From Bacteroidota bacterium (GTDB taxonomy: Bacteria; Bacteroidota; Ignavibacteria; Ignavibacteriales; Melioribacteraceae): 64,000 bases of DNA. A model generated the notes under the pieces. That model saw only the letters and a list, made by a program, of their open reading frames with translations. It was not told the origin of the DNA and did not search any database. This document shows, piece after piece, positions 54,423-63,284 of the stretch (the first letter of the stretch is position 1; every line of letters begins with the position of its first letter). Where the stretch lies: positions 1-64,000 of the forward strand of contig JAHISP010000052.1 in NCBI GenBank assembly GCA_018818165.1. The letters run 5' to 3'. A program made the position numbers and the translations under genes.

Positions 54423-56004
54423 CTTCTTTTAACCATGAGTTTATTAATTTTGCTGCGTCAATTGGGTTTTTTTGAACATAATTTGAAATTTTTTCTGTTT
54501 GGTTTTTCTTCATCAAAGCTTCGTCGGATATTTCATCTTCCAAATCACCTAAAGGATAAAGCTGCTTTCTTTTTTCGGTTGATTGTAAAGATTGATTTTG
54601 GAAATCCTTTAATAATGGCATTGAACTTCCACCTGCCATTGCTAAACCATTATGATTAACTGAGCCAATCATAATTTTTTCGGTTTTCAATCGTTTCATT
54701 AATTTTAGCAATAAAATTAACGATGCAATAATTGCTGTTACAATAAGTATTAAATTTATTAATTTATCCATATTGTCAAATGGTGATTGAGGCTTTGCAT
54801 CTGCTTCATCAAAATTTGTATCTATCGCACCATTATCAAAATATATATTTACAATTGAAAATTCATCACCTCTTACATTATCAACTCCCACAGCATTTCT
54901 AACAATTTGTTCTAATTTTGTTATCTGTTCGTCAGAACGTGGTTCGTGCACCGTTTCAACTGAATTTTCAGTTTTCACCTTTTTAATTTCATCATTAATT
55001 ACAGTGGCAACCGTTAATCGTTTAATATTTCCAGTTCCTTCAACAACCTTCTGAATAGTTTTACTTATTTCATAATTTACAGTTGTATTTTGACTTTGTT
55101 GTGCCGATGTGTCGGCATATGTTGAGCCAATATTTTCGGTCTTAATTGTTTGTTCACTTACAGCCACTTGTCTTTCAGGATCAAAATCCTCCATTGTTCT
55201 TTCAACCTGATCAAAATTTAATTCAGCATTTACTTGAACTATTGCATTTCCATATCCTAAAATATTATCCAAAACACTTTGTGCTTTTTTTACAAGGTAA
55301 TTTTCTATTGATTGTTTTATTTCATACTGTTTGCTAGTAGAAACACCAAATTCGTTTTCCTCTGACTGCTGAGATAATAATCTACCATTTGTATCTAAAA
55401 GAGTAATGCTATTTTTATTTAAACCTTCCACGCTGCTGGCAACTAAATTAACAATTGCATTAATACTTTCTTTTGATAGTGAACTAACTGATAATTTTAG
55501 TACTATTGAAGCAGTGGCTGCATTTTGTTCACTTTTGAAAATTGTTTTTTCTGGAGTAACAATATGAACACGCACAGCTTCAATTCCATCTTGTTGTACT
55601 ATTGTTCTTGATAGTTCACCTTCGAGTGCTCGCTTGTAATTTAATTTTTGCATAAACTCAGACATGCCCATAGTGCTTTTGTCAAAAATTTCATATCCAA
55701 GTATGCCCGAGTTTGGAATTCCTTTACTTGCCAATTCAAGTCTAGTTTCATAAACAATTTCTGATGATACTTTTATTGTAGAACTATTATCTTCAATTTT
55801 ATAAGGAATTTTTTTCGAATTTAAGTGCTCTATAACTTTTGCAGCATCTTCTTCCGCAAGATTTGTATAAATTGTTGAATAACTTGGCTCATTAAGAAAC
55901 GAGACTAAAACTCCAAGCAGAACTACAGTTACAATTGCAATTCCACCAATCATCATTTTCTGTTGTGGGGCAAGTTTATTAAATATTCCAAAAAAATCAT
56001 TCAT
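54412..56004 (-). CDS. fliF: Flagellar MS-ring protein FliF
   Basis: 530 residues. Two membrane helices (about 16-36 and 412-432) enclose a large periplasmic part with the YscJ/FliF ring-building domain (YTNLAEEDAAKVIEHLNSKKIPYKIED) and FliF_C. LELASKGIPNSGILGYEIFDKSTMGMSEF and LSRTIVQQDGIEAVRVHIVTP are diagnostic. The C-terminal tail binds FliG, whose gene overlaps. Confidence 0.96.
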   Translation of the reverse strand: MNDFFGIFNKLAPQQKMMIGGIAIVTVVLLGVLVSFLNEPSYSTIYTNLAEEDAAKVIEHLNSKKIPYKIEDNSSTIKVSSEIVYETRLELASKGIPNSGILGYEIFDKSTMGMSEFMQKLNYKRALEGELSRTIVQQDGIEAVRVHIVTPEKTIFKSEQNAATASIVLKLSVSSLSKESINAIVNLVASSVEGLNKNSITLLDTNGRLLSQQSEENEFGVSTSKQYEIKQSIENYLVKKAQSVLDNILGYGNAIVQVNAELNFDQVERTMEDFDPERQVAVSEQTIKTENIGSTYADTSAQQSQNTTVNYEISKTIQKVVEGTGNIKRLTVATVINDEIKKVKTENSVETVHEPRSDEQITKLEQIVRNAVGVDNVRGDEFSIVNIYFDNGAIDTNFDEADAKPQSPFDNMDKLINLILIVTAIIASLILLLKLMKRLKTEKIMIGSVNHNGLAMAGGSSMPLLKDFQNQSLQSTEKRKQLYPLGDLEDEISDEALMKKNQTEKISNYVQKNPIDAAKLINSWLKEDES

Positions 56005-56021
56005 CTGTTAAATTCCCGTTG

Positions 56022-56312
56022 TCAAATTTGAATTCTTGTTAATTCTTTGTACATATCCATTGATTTATTTCTAATTTCCATTAGTAGTTGCAATGAAGTT
56101 TTTGCCTTTTCCCCAGCAATCATTACTTCATGTATTTGTACATCACCGCCTTTAATAAATTGCTCTGTTAAAGTATTAGATTCTGCTTGAGCTTTCATTG
56201 TGCCTTCAATAACACCTTTAAATAAATTTTCAAATTGGCTGTCACCACTTTTTTCGGTTATTTTAGTTTTGGGAATTGCATTTGCAATTGATTGAATACT
56301 TCCAATTTCCAT
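56022..56312 (-). CDS. fliE: Flagellar hook-basal body protein FliE
   Basis: 96 residues, normal size. The C-terminal half (KGGDVQIHEVMIAGEKAKTSLQLLMEIRNKSMDMYKEL) is the FliE signature. It links the MS ring to the rod; located before fliF as usual. Confidence 0.94.
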   Translation of the reverse strand: MEIGSIQSIANAIPKTKITEKSGDSQFENLFKGVIEGTMKAQAESNTLTEQFIKGGDVQIHEVMIAGEKAKTSLQLLMEIRNKSMDMYKELTRIQI

Positions 56313-56313
56313 C

Positions 56314-56571
56314 TTATCCTCTCCTATCTAAAAGCGACCCAACTGTAACGCCAGACATAACACCATTTTTTTGATAATAATGATATTGCATTATTTCTGA
56401 TTTTTGTTGTGGATACATTTTTACAAACATTTCTTTTTCTTTTGCTGATATCAATGGTTCAGTTGAACTAACTTGAACAGCTTTTTGAACATTTTCTTTT
56501 CTTGCAACACTAGAAACATTTCGAGTTTGTCGTGCTAAATAATTTCCAATAGAATTAGTATTAACTGTCAT
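56314..56571 (-). CDS. Small protein of unknown function between flgC and fliE
   Basis: 85 residues, charged and soluble, no signal peptide or membrane helix. A segment LISAKEKEMFVKMYPQQKSE may be helical. It is separated by no bases from flgC and by one base from fliE, so it is embedded in the basal-body operon where flgC and fliE are normally adjacent. Not recognised. A lineage-specific rod or export accessory is possible from context only. Confidence 0.7.
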   Translation of the reverse strand: MTVNTNSIGNYLARQTRNVSSVARKENVQKAVQVSSTEPLISAKEKEMFVKMYPQQKSEIMQYHYYQKNGVMSGVTVGSLLDRRG

Positions 56572-57069
56572 TTATATCTCCAACGAATCTTTTGCAATTT
56601 GTTTTGATGTATCAAGCGCTGTTAAATTAGCTTCATAACTTCTTGATGCAGCAATCATTTCAACCATTTCTTGTATTACATTAATATTTGATGATTGTAC
56701 ATAACCATCTTCATTAGCATCTGGGTGATTTGGCATAAAAATTAACTCCCCTTGTGATGTATCTTCATTAACTTGATAATCTAAACCACTATTACTTCCA
56801 CCAGACATTGAGGAACTTGGAGAAACAAAAGGTATATGATCTCCATTTGTAGTTTGCATTTTTAATGTTGATTGTGCTTGACTTAAGCCGTTAGATACCT
56901 TTTCATTTTGTGAAATTGTAATAAATTTTCTTTTAAAAGGTTCACCATTTTCAGTTCTTGTTGTTTCGGCATTTGCAATATTTTCAGCAATTAAATTCAT
57001 GCGAGTTCTTTGAACGCTTAATCCACGAGCACTTATTTTAAACCCAGGATTACTACCATTTATTTCCAT
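56572..57069 (-). CDS. flgC: Flagellar proximal rod protein FlgC
   Basis: 165 residues. N-terminal FKISARGLSVQRTRMNLIAENIANAETTRTENGEPFKRK and C-terminal HPDANEDGYVQSSNINVIQEMVEMIAASRSYEANLTALD are typical. Slightly longer than usual, with a Ser/Gly-rich insertion (PSSSMSGGSNSGLDYQ). Overlaps flgB by one base. Confidence 0.96.
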   Translation of the reverse strand: MEINGSNPGFKISARGLSVQRTRMNLIAENIANAETTRTENGEPFKRKFITISQNEKVSNGLSQAQSTLKMQTTNGDHIPFVSPSSSMSGGSNSGLDYQVNEDTSQGELIFMPNHPDANEDGYVQSSNINVIQEMVEMIAASRSYEANLTALDTSKQIAKDSLEI

Positions 57070-57464
57070 TATACACTACCTCCGCCTTTAATTACTTCTC
57101 TTAATTGTTGAAAATATCCTGCAATTTTTTTGGAGGAAAACTTAAAATTAATTGCATTTTCGGCTAACTCAGCCATTTCAGTTTCAATATCAACATTATT
57201 AATTCCGCCGTTAGGTTCTTTTGTTTTATCTAAAAAGATATTATTGTCAAGACCAATTTCATTACTAGGTGAAAGTTTCATATGCCTATTATTAGTGTTT
57301 TTAATGTTGCTACTCATTTCACCCTCGAGCATATCTTGGAATTTTACATTTTGACGTATATAACCTTCTGTACCTATATTTGCAATATTTTGGCTAATTA
57401 CTTTGTTCTTGGTTGAAAGATGTCCAATATAATTTTCTAAAAGGTTTAAATTTGATACAGCCAT
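57069..57464 (-). CDS. flgB: Flagellar proximal rod protein FlgB
   Basis: 131 residues. Motifs: LSTKNKVISQNIANIGTEGYIRQNVKFQDML at the N-terminus and VDIETEMAELAENAINFKFSSKKIAGYFQQLREVIKGG at the C-terminus. First gene of the basal-body run, with the candidate sigma-54 promoter directly upstream. Confidence 0.95.
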   Translation of the reverse strand: MAVSNLNLLENYIGHLSTKNKVISQNIANIGTEGYIRQNVKFQDMLEGEMSSNIKNTNNRHMKLSPSNEIGLDNNIFLDKTKEPNGGINNVDIETEMAELAENAINFKFSSKKIAGYFQQLREVIKGGGSV

Positions 57465-57494
57465 TACAATTCCTATTTTTTTTAGAATTATAAT

Positions 57495-57510
57495 GGCAAA
57501 ACTAATGCCA
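57495..57510 (-). promoter_or_regulatory. Candidate sigma-54 promoter of the flgB operon
   Basis: Minus strand TGGCATTAGTTTTGCC: TGGCA and TTGC boxes with ten bases between GG and GC, the RpoN spacing. It sits 31 bases before the flgB start in the longest gap of this block. The same bases form an inverted repeat (AATGGCA/TGCCATT), so a repressor or activator site is an alternative reading. Confidence 0.6.
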
Positions 57511-57585
57511 TTTTAAATAGTAGGTTTATTTACAAAATTGAGGAATTAAATTGAAATAGTATGGCTATATTTGAATAGTTGGCTA

Positions 57586-57834
57586 TTATTCTTCAGAATA
57601 ATCAAGTATAAGCGATTTGGTTTGTCCGCATGAGCAAATAAATTTTATTTCTTTTATTTGACCCTGCGCATCTTTTTTCATAATAAATTTTACGCCTTCG
57701 TGGCTTTCTTCTTCAATAGAAATTCTTGTTTTACCAGAAACTTGTACGTTTTTAGATTTAATAACATTGCCTGAGCTAAGGTTACTACTTTTATCAAGTT
57801 CTCTAAAAATTGGTTCTTCAAATGTATCATTCAT
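57586..57834 (-). CDS. Small CxC-motif protein downstream of cheB
   Basis: 82 residues from ATG 57834, which directly follows the cheB stop; an in-frame upstream extension lies inside cheB. Mostly hydrophilic, with a C-terminal beta segment ending in IKFICSCGQTKSLIL. The two cysteines two apart could help bind a metal or form a dimer site. Family not recognised. Position suggests it is translated with cheB. Confidence 0.6.
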   Translation of the reverse strand: MNDTFEEPIFRELDKSSNLSSGNVIKSKNVQVSGKTRISIEEESHEGVKFIMKKDAQGQIKEIKFICSCGQTKSLILDYSEE

Positions 57835-57835
57835 A

Positions 57836-58894
57836 TTAAAATACCGAATTAATTTTATATGCAATTTGTCCAAGTGGTGCAATTGAATCTGCATAGCCAG
57901 CATCCACAACAGCTTTTGGCATTCCGTAAACTACGCAAGTATGTTCATTTTGTGCAAGGCACTTACCACCTAATTTGTTTAATTCTTCAATACCCAGCAA
58001 TCCATCTTTTCCCATTCCAGTCATGATAACGCTAAGTAAATTTTTTCCATAAATAGAAATAGCTGAGTGGAGCATAACATCAACTGAAGGACGGTGTAAG
58101 GATTTTTCTGGTTGATCAGTCAATATTATTTTTACTGTATGCCCTACATTTACAAAATTTATATGTTTTCCACCAGGAGCAATGTAAACAGTATTTTTTG
58201 TTACCAAATCTCCATGTTCAGCTTCTTTAACTGCTAATTTTGACATGTTATTTAATCTATCGGCTAAAGATTTAGTAAACTTTGGAGGCATATGTTGAAC
58301 TATAAATACTGGAACATTCAAATTTTCTGATAATTGGGGAATAACTTTTTGTAACGAAATAGGTCCGCCTGTTGATACACCAATTGCAATAGCGGTGTAT
58401 CCAATTCTAGGAAGCACACCTTTTGAAACGTTTTCAGATATATCTGTGTGTGAATTTAAAGATTTACTAGTCGCAAGAGTAGTTGTTCTTTTATGGTAAA
58501 CAATACTTTTAATTTTACGAATTAACTCATCTTTAATTTTGGTAATATTTACACTAACAAAACTTTGTTCTTTAGAAATAAAATCAACAGCTCCATATTC
58601 AAATGCTTTAATAGTAGATTCCGCTCCCTCAGTAGTAATTGAGCTAACCATAATAACAGATGTTGGGGCATCTTTCATAATTAATTTAAGAGCCGTTAAA
58701 CCATCCATAACGGGCATTTCTACATCAAGCGTAATTAAGTCAGGACGGAGTTCTTTGGCTAGGTCATAACCCTCTTGTCCATTTTTTGCAGTTCCACAAA
58801 TTTCTATATTTGGATCACCAGAAAGCATAATAGACAGTGATTTCCGCATAAAGGCAGAATCATCAACAATAAGCACTTTAATTTTTTTTTTCAT
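57836..58894 (-). CDS. cheB: Chemotaxis glutamate methylesterase CheB
   Basis: 352 residues. The receiver domain (about 5-125) has phospho-acceptor Asp57 in LITLDVEMPVMDG. The C-terminal methylesterase domain (about 165-348) has the Ser of GVSTGGPISLQ, His of VQHMPPKFT and Asp of MTGMGKDG as catalytic triad. It removes methyl groups from chemoreceptors when phosphorylated by CheA. ATGA overlap with a tiny upstream frame. Confidence 0.96.
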   Translation of the reverse strand: MKKKIKVLIVDDSAFMRKSLSIMLSGDPNIEICGTAKNGQEGYDLAKELRPDLITLDVEMPVMDGLTALKLIMKDAPTSVIMVSSITTEGAESTIKAFEYGAVDFISKEQSFVSVNITKIKDELIRKIKSIVYHKRTTTLATSKSLNSHTDISENVSKGVLPRIGYTAIAIGVSTGGPISLQKVIPQLSENLNVPVFIVQHMPPKFTKSLADRLNNMSKLAVKEAEHGDLVTKNTVYIAPGGKHINFVNVGHTVKIILTDQPEKSLHRPSVDVMLHSAISIYGKNLLSVIMTGMGKDGLLGIEELNKLGGKCLAQNEHTCVVYGMPKAVVDAGYADSIAPLGQIAYKINSVF

Positions 58895-58983
58895 CTCTTA
58901 TTATTTAAATATTTTTGCGAGATGCCAACTTTGCCGTCAGACATAATAATCGCATTAAAATCATTTGTTTGCGAGAAAGCCAT
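58891..58983 (-). CDS. Possible 30-residue ORF between cheA and cheB
   Basis: ATG 58983 opens 30 codons ending in a TGA that overlaps the cheB ATG (ATGA), the same coupling seen between real genes here. It starts MAFSQTNDFNAIIMSDGKVG. No good Shine-Dalgarno. Because cheD often stands near cheB, a degraded cheD N-terminus is one possibility, but the similarity is too weak to claim. Confidence 0.3.
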   Translation of the reverse strand: MAFSQTNDFNAIIMSDGKVGISQKYLNNKR

Positions 58984-58987
58984 AATA

Positions 58988-60820
58988 TTAGTTGGCTTTA
59001 ACTTCTCTATTTATCTTTTGTAATAATTCTGCTATATCAAGAATCATTACAACTCGTCCATCACCCATTATGGATGAACCAGCAATTCCTTCAATATTAC
59101 CAAGATAGCTACCAAGAGATTTAATTACAACCTCTTTTTGTCCTATCATTTCATCAACTTTTATTCCAAATACTTTTTCAGCAACTCCAACAATAACAAC
59201 AAATTGAAATACTTTTGCTTTTTCAACTTCCTGATTGTAGAGTAGTTTATCAATTGAAACCAATGGAATAACTCTATTTCTTACTTTTATAACTGCATTA
59301 TTATTTACAGAATAAATGTCATCAGTATGAACACGCAGAACCTCAACAACAGAACTAAGTGGAATTACTAAAATTTCATTCTTACTTCTAACAACCATTC
59401 CAGCAATAATAGCTAAAGTTAATGGAAGTTTTATAATTATTTTTGTTCCACCATCAACTTTTGATTCAATATTAATTATTCCACGAAGCTTGCTTACATT
59501 GGTCCGGACAACATCCATTCCAACACCACGTCCTGAAACATTTGTAACTTTAGCTGCTGTTGAAAATCCTGGAGCAAAAATCAAATTAAATATTTCTGTC
59601 TCTGATAAATCAGCAGCTTTTTCTTTTGTTATTATTCCTTTCTCAATAGCTTTTTCGGTAATTACTTTTGGATTAATACCTTTACCATCATCTTCAATTG
59701 AAATTATAACGTTATTACCTTCGTGTGTAGCTGAAAGGATTAAAGTACCTTTTGGATCTTTTCCTTTTGCAATTCTTTCTGCTGGAGTTTCAATTCCATG
59801 GTCAACAGAATTACGAACTAAATGCACTAGAGGATCATTAATTTCTTCAATTAATGTTTTGTCCAATTCAGTCTCTTCACCTCTAATAACAAGATTTACA
59901 TCTTTCTCCATATCTTTTGATAGGTCGCGAACAACTCTAGGAAATCTGTTAAAAACCTTTCCAATTTTTACCATTCGTGTTTTCATAACAACAAGTTGCA
60001 ATTCGTTTGTCATTAAATCAATTTGTTTGGTAGCAACAGCTAAATCATGAGCAAGTTTGCTTCCTTCGTATTCAAGCGAAGTTTCTGAGTTAACTTGTGC
60101 TAATTGATTTCTCCCCAAAACCAATTCTGAAACAATATTCAGCAATTCGTCTAATCGCTCAATATCAACACGGATACTTGTATCTTCACTTTTTCTTTGA
60201 GGTGCTTTATTTACAGTTTTTTCTTTTGCAACAACTACTTCATTTTGCTGCTCTGTTTCATTTTGTGTTTCTTCTGACGCATCTTCACTTACAAAATCAT
60301 TGATTTCTTCATCTTCAATAACTTGTTCTTCAGCTTCAACTACAATTTCGTCAGCTTCAACTTCAACTTCAGCAACTGGCTTTTCAATAGGAGTATTGTT
60401 TTCAAGGTTTTGTATTGCATTTTCTAAATATGCTACTGTTTTATCAACATCAACATTTTCATTTTTTTCGTTTTCAATTACTATTATAAGTTCTTTAATT
60501 TTATCGTAAGCAACTAAAATTACATCCATTAAATCGCTATTAAGTTTTGCCTCTCCTTTGCGCAGCTTATTTAATATATCTTCACCTCTGTGGGTAACTG
60601 CGGTAAGTTTATCCAAACCTAAAAAACCAGAAGTGCCTTTTATTGTATGAAATGCTCTAAAAATTTTATTTAATAACGCATCATCATCTGCCTTACTTTC
60701 CAACTCAACTAAATCGTGATCCAGCTCTTCCAAAATTTCATTTGTTTCAACAATAAAGCTATCCACAATTTCTAGCATATCTGGATCTGTTAGCATTGCA
60801 TATTTATTGACATCACTCAT
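58988..60820 (-). CDS. cheA: Chemotaxis histidine kinase CheA
   Basis: 610 residues. HPt domain with His58 (FRAFHTIKGTSGFLG). A strongly acidic linker (about 145-205) stands where CheA usually has its CheY/CheB-binding P2 domain, which I cannot see. Dimerisation helices (RLDELLNIVSELVLGRNQL), ATPase domain (HLVRNSVDHGIETP, EDDGKGI, GRGVGMDVV) and a CheW-like regulatory domain (about 475-605) are all present. Core kinase of chemotaxis; CheW and receptors are not in the window. Confidence 0.96.
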   Translation of the reverse strand: MSDVNKYAMLTDPDMLEIVDSFIVETNEILEELDHDLVELESKADDDALLNKIFRAFHTIKGTSGFLGLDKLTAVTHRGEDILNKLRKGEAKLNSDLMDVILVAYDKIKELIIVIENEKNENVDVDKTVAYLENAIQNLENNTPIEKPVAEVEVEADEIVVEAEEQVIEDEEINDFVSEDASEETQNETEQQNEVVVAKEKTVNKAPQRKSEDTSIRVDIERLDELLNIVSELVLGRNQLAQVNSETSLEYEGSKLAHDLAVATKQIDLMTNELQLVVMKTRMVKIGKVFNRFPRVVRDLSKDMEKDVNLVIRGEETELDKTLIEEINDPLVHLVRNSVDHGIETPAERIAKGKDPKGTLILSATHEGNNVIISIEDDGKGINPKVITEKAIEKGIITKEKAADLSETEIFNLIFAPGFSTAAKVTNVSGRGVGMDVVRTNVSKLRGIINIESKVDGGTKIIIKLPLTLAIIAGMVVRSKNEILVIPLSSVVEVLRVHTDDIYSVNNNAVIKVRNRVIPLVSIDKLLYNQEVEKAKVFQFVVIVGVAEKVFGIKVDEMIGQKEVVIKSLGSYLGNIEGIAGSSIMGDGRVVMILDIAELLQKINREVKAN

Positions 60821-60832
60821 AGTATTACCTAA

Positions 60833-61597
60833 TTAACCAAATAATTTATCTATTTCATCTTGAGAAGTGGAACTTTTTATTATTTCATCTACCTCAATTT
60901 GCGAAGATTGTTGTTTAATATAGCTTGCATTCATATCAAAATTAGTATCTGTTGGTACAATAATGTCATGCGAGCTATCAACCTGTGTTATTTGATCTTC
61001 CGATAGTTCAAACATAAGCGAAGCTAATCTTTTTTGTACTGATACAATTAAATGGTTAACAGCTGATAATTGTTGTGTAGTTATATCTTGAACTTGAAGT
61101 GCAATAGCAATATTAGTTGAATCCATCTGAATATTTTCAAGGAATTTATCCGCTTTTTGCTTTAATTCATTAAGAAACATTTTTTCAGATAATTGCTTAA
61201 CTAGTTCAACTCCTTTCGGGTTATCAGAAACTAGTTCCGCTAATTCAGATAAAATATTTTTACTTTCCAACTCATTTTGCACAACTGAATTTAAAACATT
61301 TGATATCTCAGAAGTATTTGCAGAAATAGTATCAGTTAAATCCAATATTTCTGTTGTTGCCATTTCTGTAGCGTTTGTTACATCAGTAATATGATCGGTA
61401 GCTTTAGGAATTTTGGCATTACTTTCTGCTATTGAACTATTTATGTGTACTAACAAAGGCGACATTTCATGTATGAAATCTACTAATTTTTGAATGCCTG
61501 GAACAATCTTTTCACCAATAGAAAATAATGTTTTCAGTTCTTTAAGTTTTGAACCTAATAATTCTAAATCTCTTTTTTCACTAATAACATTTTCCAT
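60833..61597 (-). CDS. cheZ: CheZ-family CheY-P phosphatase
   Basis: 254 residues, largely helical. The segment ALQVQDITTQQLSAV fits the CheZ active site, with Asp171 and Gln175 at the same four-residue spacing as Asp143/Gln147 of E. coli. The C-terminal tail ends SQDEIDKLFG, resembling both the CheY-binding tail of CheZ and the N-terminal CheY-binding peptide of FliM. Position between cheY and cheA supports the call. An acidic linker separates body and tail. Confidence 0.85.
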   Translation of the reverse strand: MENVISEKRDLELLGSKLKELKTLFSIGEKIVPGIQKLVDFIHEMSPLLVHINSSIAESNAKIPKATDHITDVTNATEMATTEILDLTDTISANTSEISNVLNSVVQNELESKNILSELAELVSDNPKGVELVKQLSEKMFLNELKQKADKFLENIQMDSTNIAIALQVQDITTQQLSAVNHLIVSVQKRLASLMFELSEDQITQVDSSHDIIVPTDTNFDMNASYIKQQSSQIEVDEIIKSSTSQDEIDKLFG

Positions 61598-61974
61598 TAT
61601 CGGCTCGCTAAAATTTGTTCAATTTTTTCTTTTAATATTTGGGGTGTAAAAGGCTTAATTACATAATTATTAACCTTTGCATGCAAGGCTTCCATAATAT
61701 CATCCTTAACCCCTCTTGTTGTAACCATTAAAATTGGTATTGTGCTATATTTTGGATGCGCACGGATACTTTTCACCAAATCTAAACCAGAAACATTTGG
61801 CATATTCCAATCGGTAATTACAAAAGTAATAGAATCGTCAGAGTTCAATACGTCTATTGCTTCCTTTCCATCACTAGCCTCCAAAAATTGCGAATAACCC
61901 AAACCCTTTAAGGAATTTACAACAATTCTTCTCATTGTGACCGAGTCGTCAACCACTAAAAATTTTAAATCCAT
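61597..61974 (-). CDS. cheY: CheY response regulator (copy A)
   Basis: 125 residues, receiver domain only. Acidic pair VVDDS, phospho-acceptor Asp55 in FVITDWNMPNVSG, Thr in MVTTRG, Lys in VIKPFT. The TDWNMPN motif is typical of true CheY. Its stop overlaps the cheZ start by one base, linking it to its presumed phosphatase. Confidence 0.93.
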   Translation of the reverse strand: MDLKFLVVDDSVTMRRIVVNSLKGLGYSQFLEASDGKEAIDVLNSDDSITFVITDWNMPNVSGLDLVKSIRAHPKYSTIPILMVTTRGVKDDIMEALHAKVNNYVIKPFTPQILKEKIEQILASR

Positions 61975-61983
61975 TTTATCTCC

Positions 61984-62358
61984 TTAACTTAAATATTTTG
62001 ATACTTCATAATTAATTTTTTTGGGATCAAATGGTTTTACAAGATAGGAATTTGCCCCAATGCTTAATCCCCGTTCAATATCTTTTTCGCTACCCAAAGA
62101 GCTTAAAATAATAATTGGAACTTCATCGTATGCACTATTTTCTCTTACCGACTTAATCAGTTCAAATCCGTCAACATTTGGCATATTCAAATCAGTAATA
62201 ATTAAATCAGCATTAATTGATGGCAATTTTTCTAACGCTTCCATACCATCTGTTGCAGATACAATTTTGAAACCTTTTGCAGCTAACGAAAAAGTTACAA
62301 ATTTTCTAATAGTTGGCGAGTCATCAGCAACTAAAATAACTTTTTTCATCAATTTCAC
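61984..62358 (-). CDS. CheY-like response regulator (copy B)
   Basis: 124 residues. ADDSPTIRKFV, phospho-acceptor Asp56 in LIITDLNMPNVDG, Ser in ILSSLG, Lys in LVKPFD. Related to, but distinct from, the cheY that follows; the TDLNMPN motif is closer to the PilG/PatA-like receivers. Overlaps cheR by four bases. One of the two may act as a phosphate sink; inference. Confidence 0.9.
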   Translation of the reverse strand: MKLMKKVILVADDSPTIRKFVTFSLAAKGFKIVSATDGMEALEKLPSINADLIITDLNMPNVDGFELIKSVRENSAYDEVPIIILSSLGSEKDIERGLSIGANSYLVKPFDPKKINYEVSKYLS

Positions 62359-63281
62359 TCCTTTTTATAACTAATAGTTTTGGGAAAACTTTCAAGCTTA
62401 AATGCTTTTGAAATACCGTGTAAAGTTTCCGCATAGCCAATAAATAAATACCCTCCTCTATTTAAGGAGTTGTAAAGATGCGAAACAACTTTAATTTTTG
62501 ATTTTGTATCAAAGTAAATAAGAACATTTGCACAAAAAACAATATCAAAATATGTCATACTTCGCATTTTAATATCATCATATAAATTTAAGAATGAAAA
62601 CTTGACCATATTTTTTAATTTGGGATCAATTATATAATTCATTCCATCAACAGTAAAATATTTTTTCAAAAAGAATGCTGGAGTATTTCTTATTGCATAT
62701 TCCTTATAAACACCATTTTTAGCTCTTTCTAAAACATCTTCATTAATATCTGTTCCAACAATTTCAAACTCCATATCCGGATATTTAGGTTTAACCATAT
62801 CAGTAATTACCATTGCAACAGAGTAGGCTTCTTCTCCAGAAGAACTTGCAGCGCTCCATATTCTAATCTTTTTTTGCCCAAGTTTTCTTTTAGCTTCAAT
62901 GGTTTCTGAAAATATCTTAGATGTAAGTGCGTCTAATTGGGGTTGATTTCTAAAAAAGAAGGTTTCATTAATTGTAATTGCTTCATATAAATATCTTCTT
63001 TCACTTCTAGCTTGAGGATTAAATTTTAAGAATTTTAAATATTCTTCAAACGAGTTTAATTTTAGATAATTTATTCTTTTTAGCAATCTACTTTCTAATA
63101 AATATTTTTTGTTATCCTGAAAATATATTCCACAAAGTTCATAAATATAGGTTCTCCAAACTTCAAAACTTGCTGTGCTTAATACAATTTTTGAATTTAA
63201 TGAATTTGCCGTGCTTAATGGACTAGAAGCGCTTTTAAGTACAAATGCTTTAGATGGACCGTTATTTGCGAATTCTGACAT
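62355..63281 (-). CDS. cheR: Chemotaxis protein methyltransferase CheR
   Basis: 308 residues. An unconserved N-terminal 35 residues precede the CheR all-helical domain (IYFQDNKKYLLESRLLKRINYLKL, ITINETFFFRNQPQL). The SAM-binding domain has IRIWSAASSSGEEAYSVAMVI, VGTDINEDVLERAKNGVY and FDIVFCANVLIYFD. It methylates glutamates of chemoreceptors. Followed by the first CheY with an ATGA-type overlap. Confidence 0.95.
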   Translation of the reverse strand: MSEFANNGPSKAFVLKSASSPLSTANSLNSKIVLSTASFEVWRTYIYELCGIYFQDNKKYLLESRLLKRINYLKLNSFEEYLKFLKFNPQARSERRYLYEAITINETFFFRNQPQLDALTSKIFSETIEAKRKLGQKKIRIWSAASSSGEEAYSVAMVITDMVKPKYPDMEFEIVGTDINEDVLERAKNGVYKEYAIRNTPAFFLKKYFTVDGMNYIIDPKLKNMVKFSFLNLYDDIKMRSMTYFDIVFCANVLIYFDTKSKIKVVSHLYNSLNRGGYLFIGYAETLHGISKAFKLESFPKTISYKKE

Positions 63282-63284
63282 CTG

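Noticed and set aside
61598-61605. Exact GCCGATAA on the minus strand directly before cheZ
   Set aside because: Formed by the last codons of cheY, no matching -35, and too close to the start codon to act as a promoter for cheZ.
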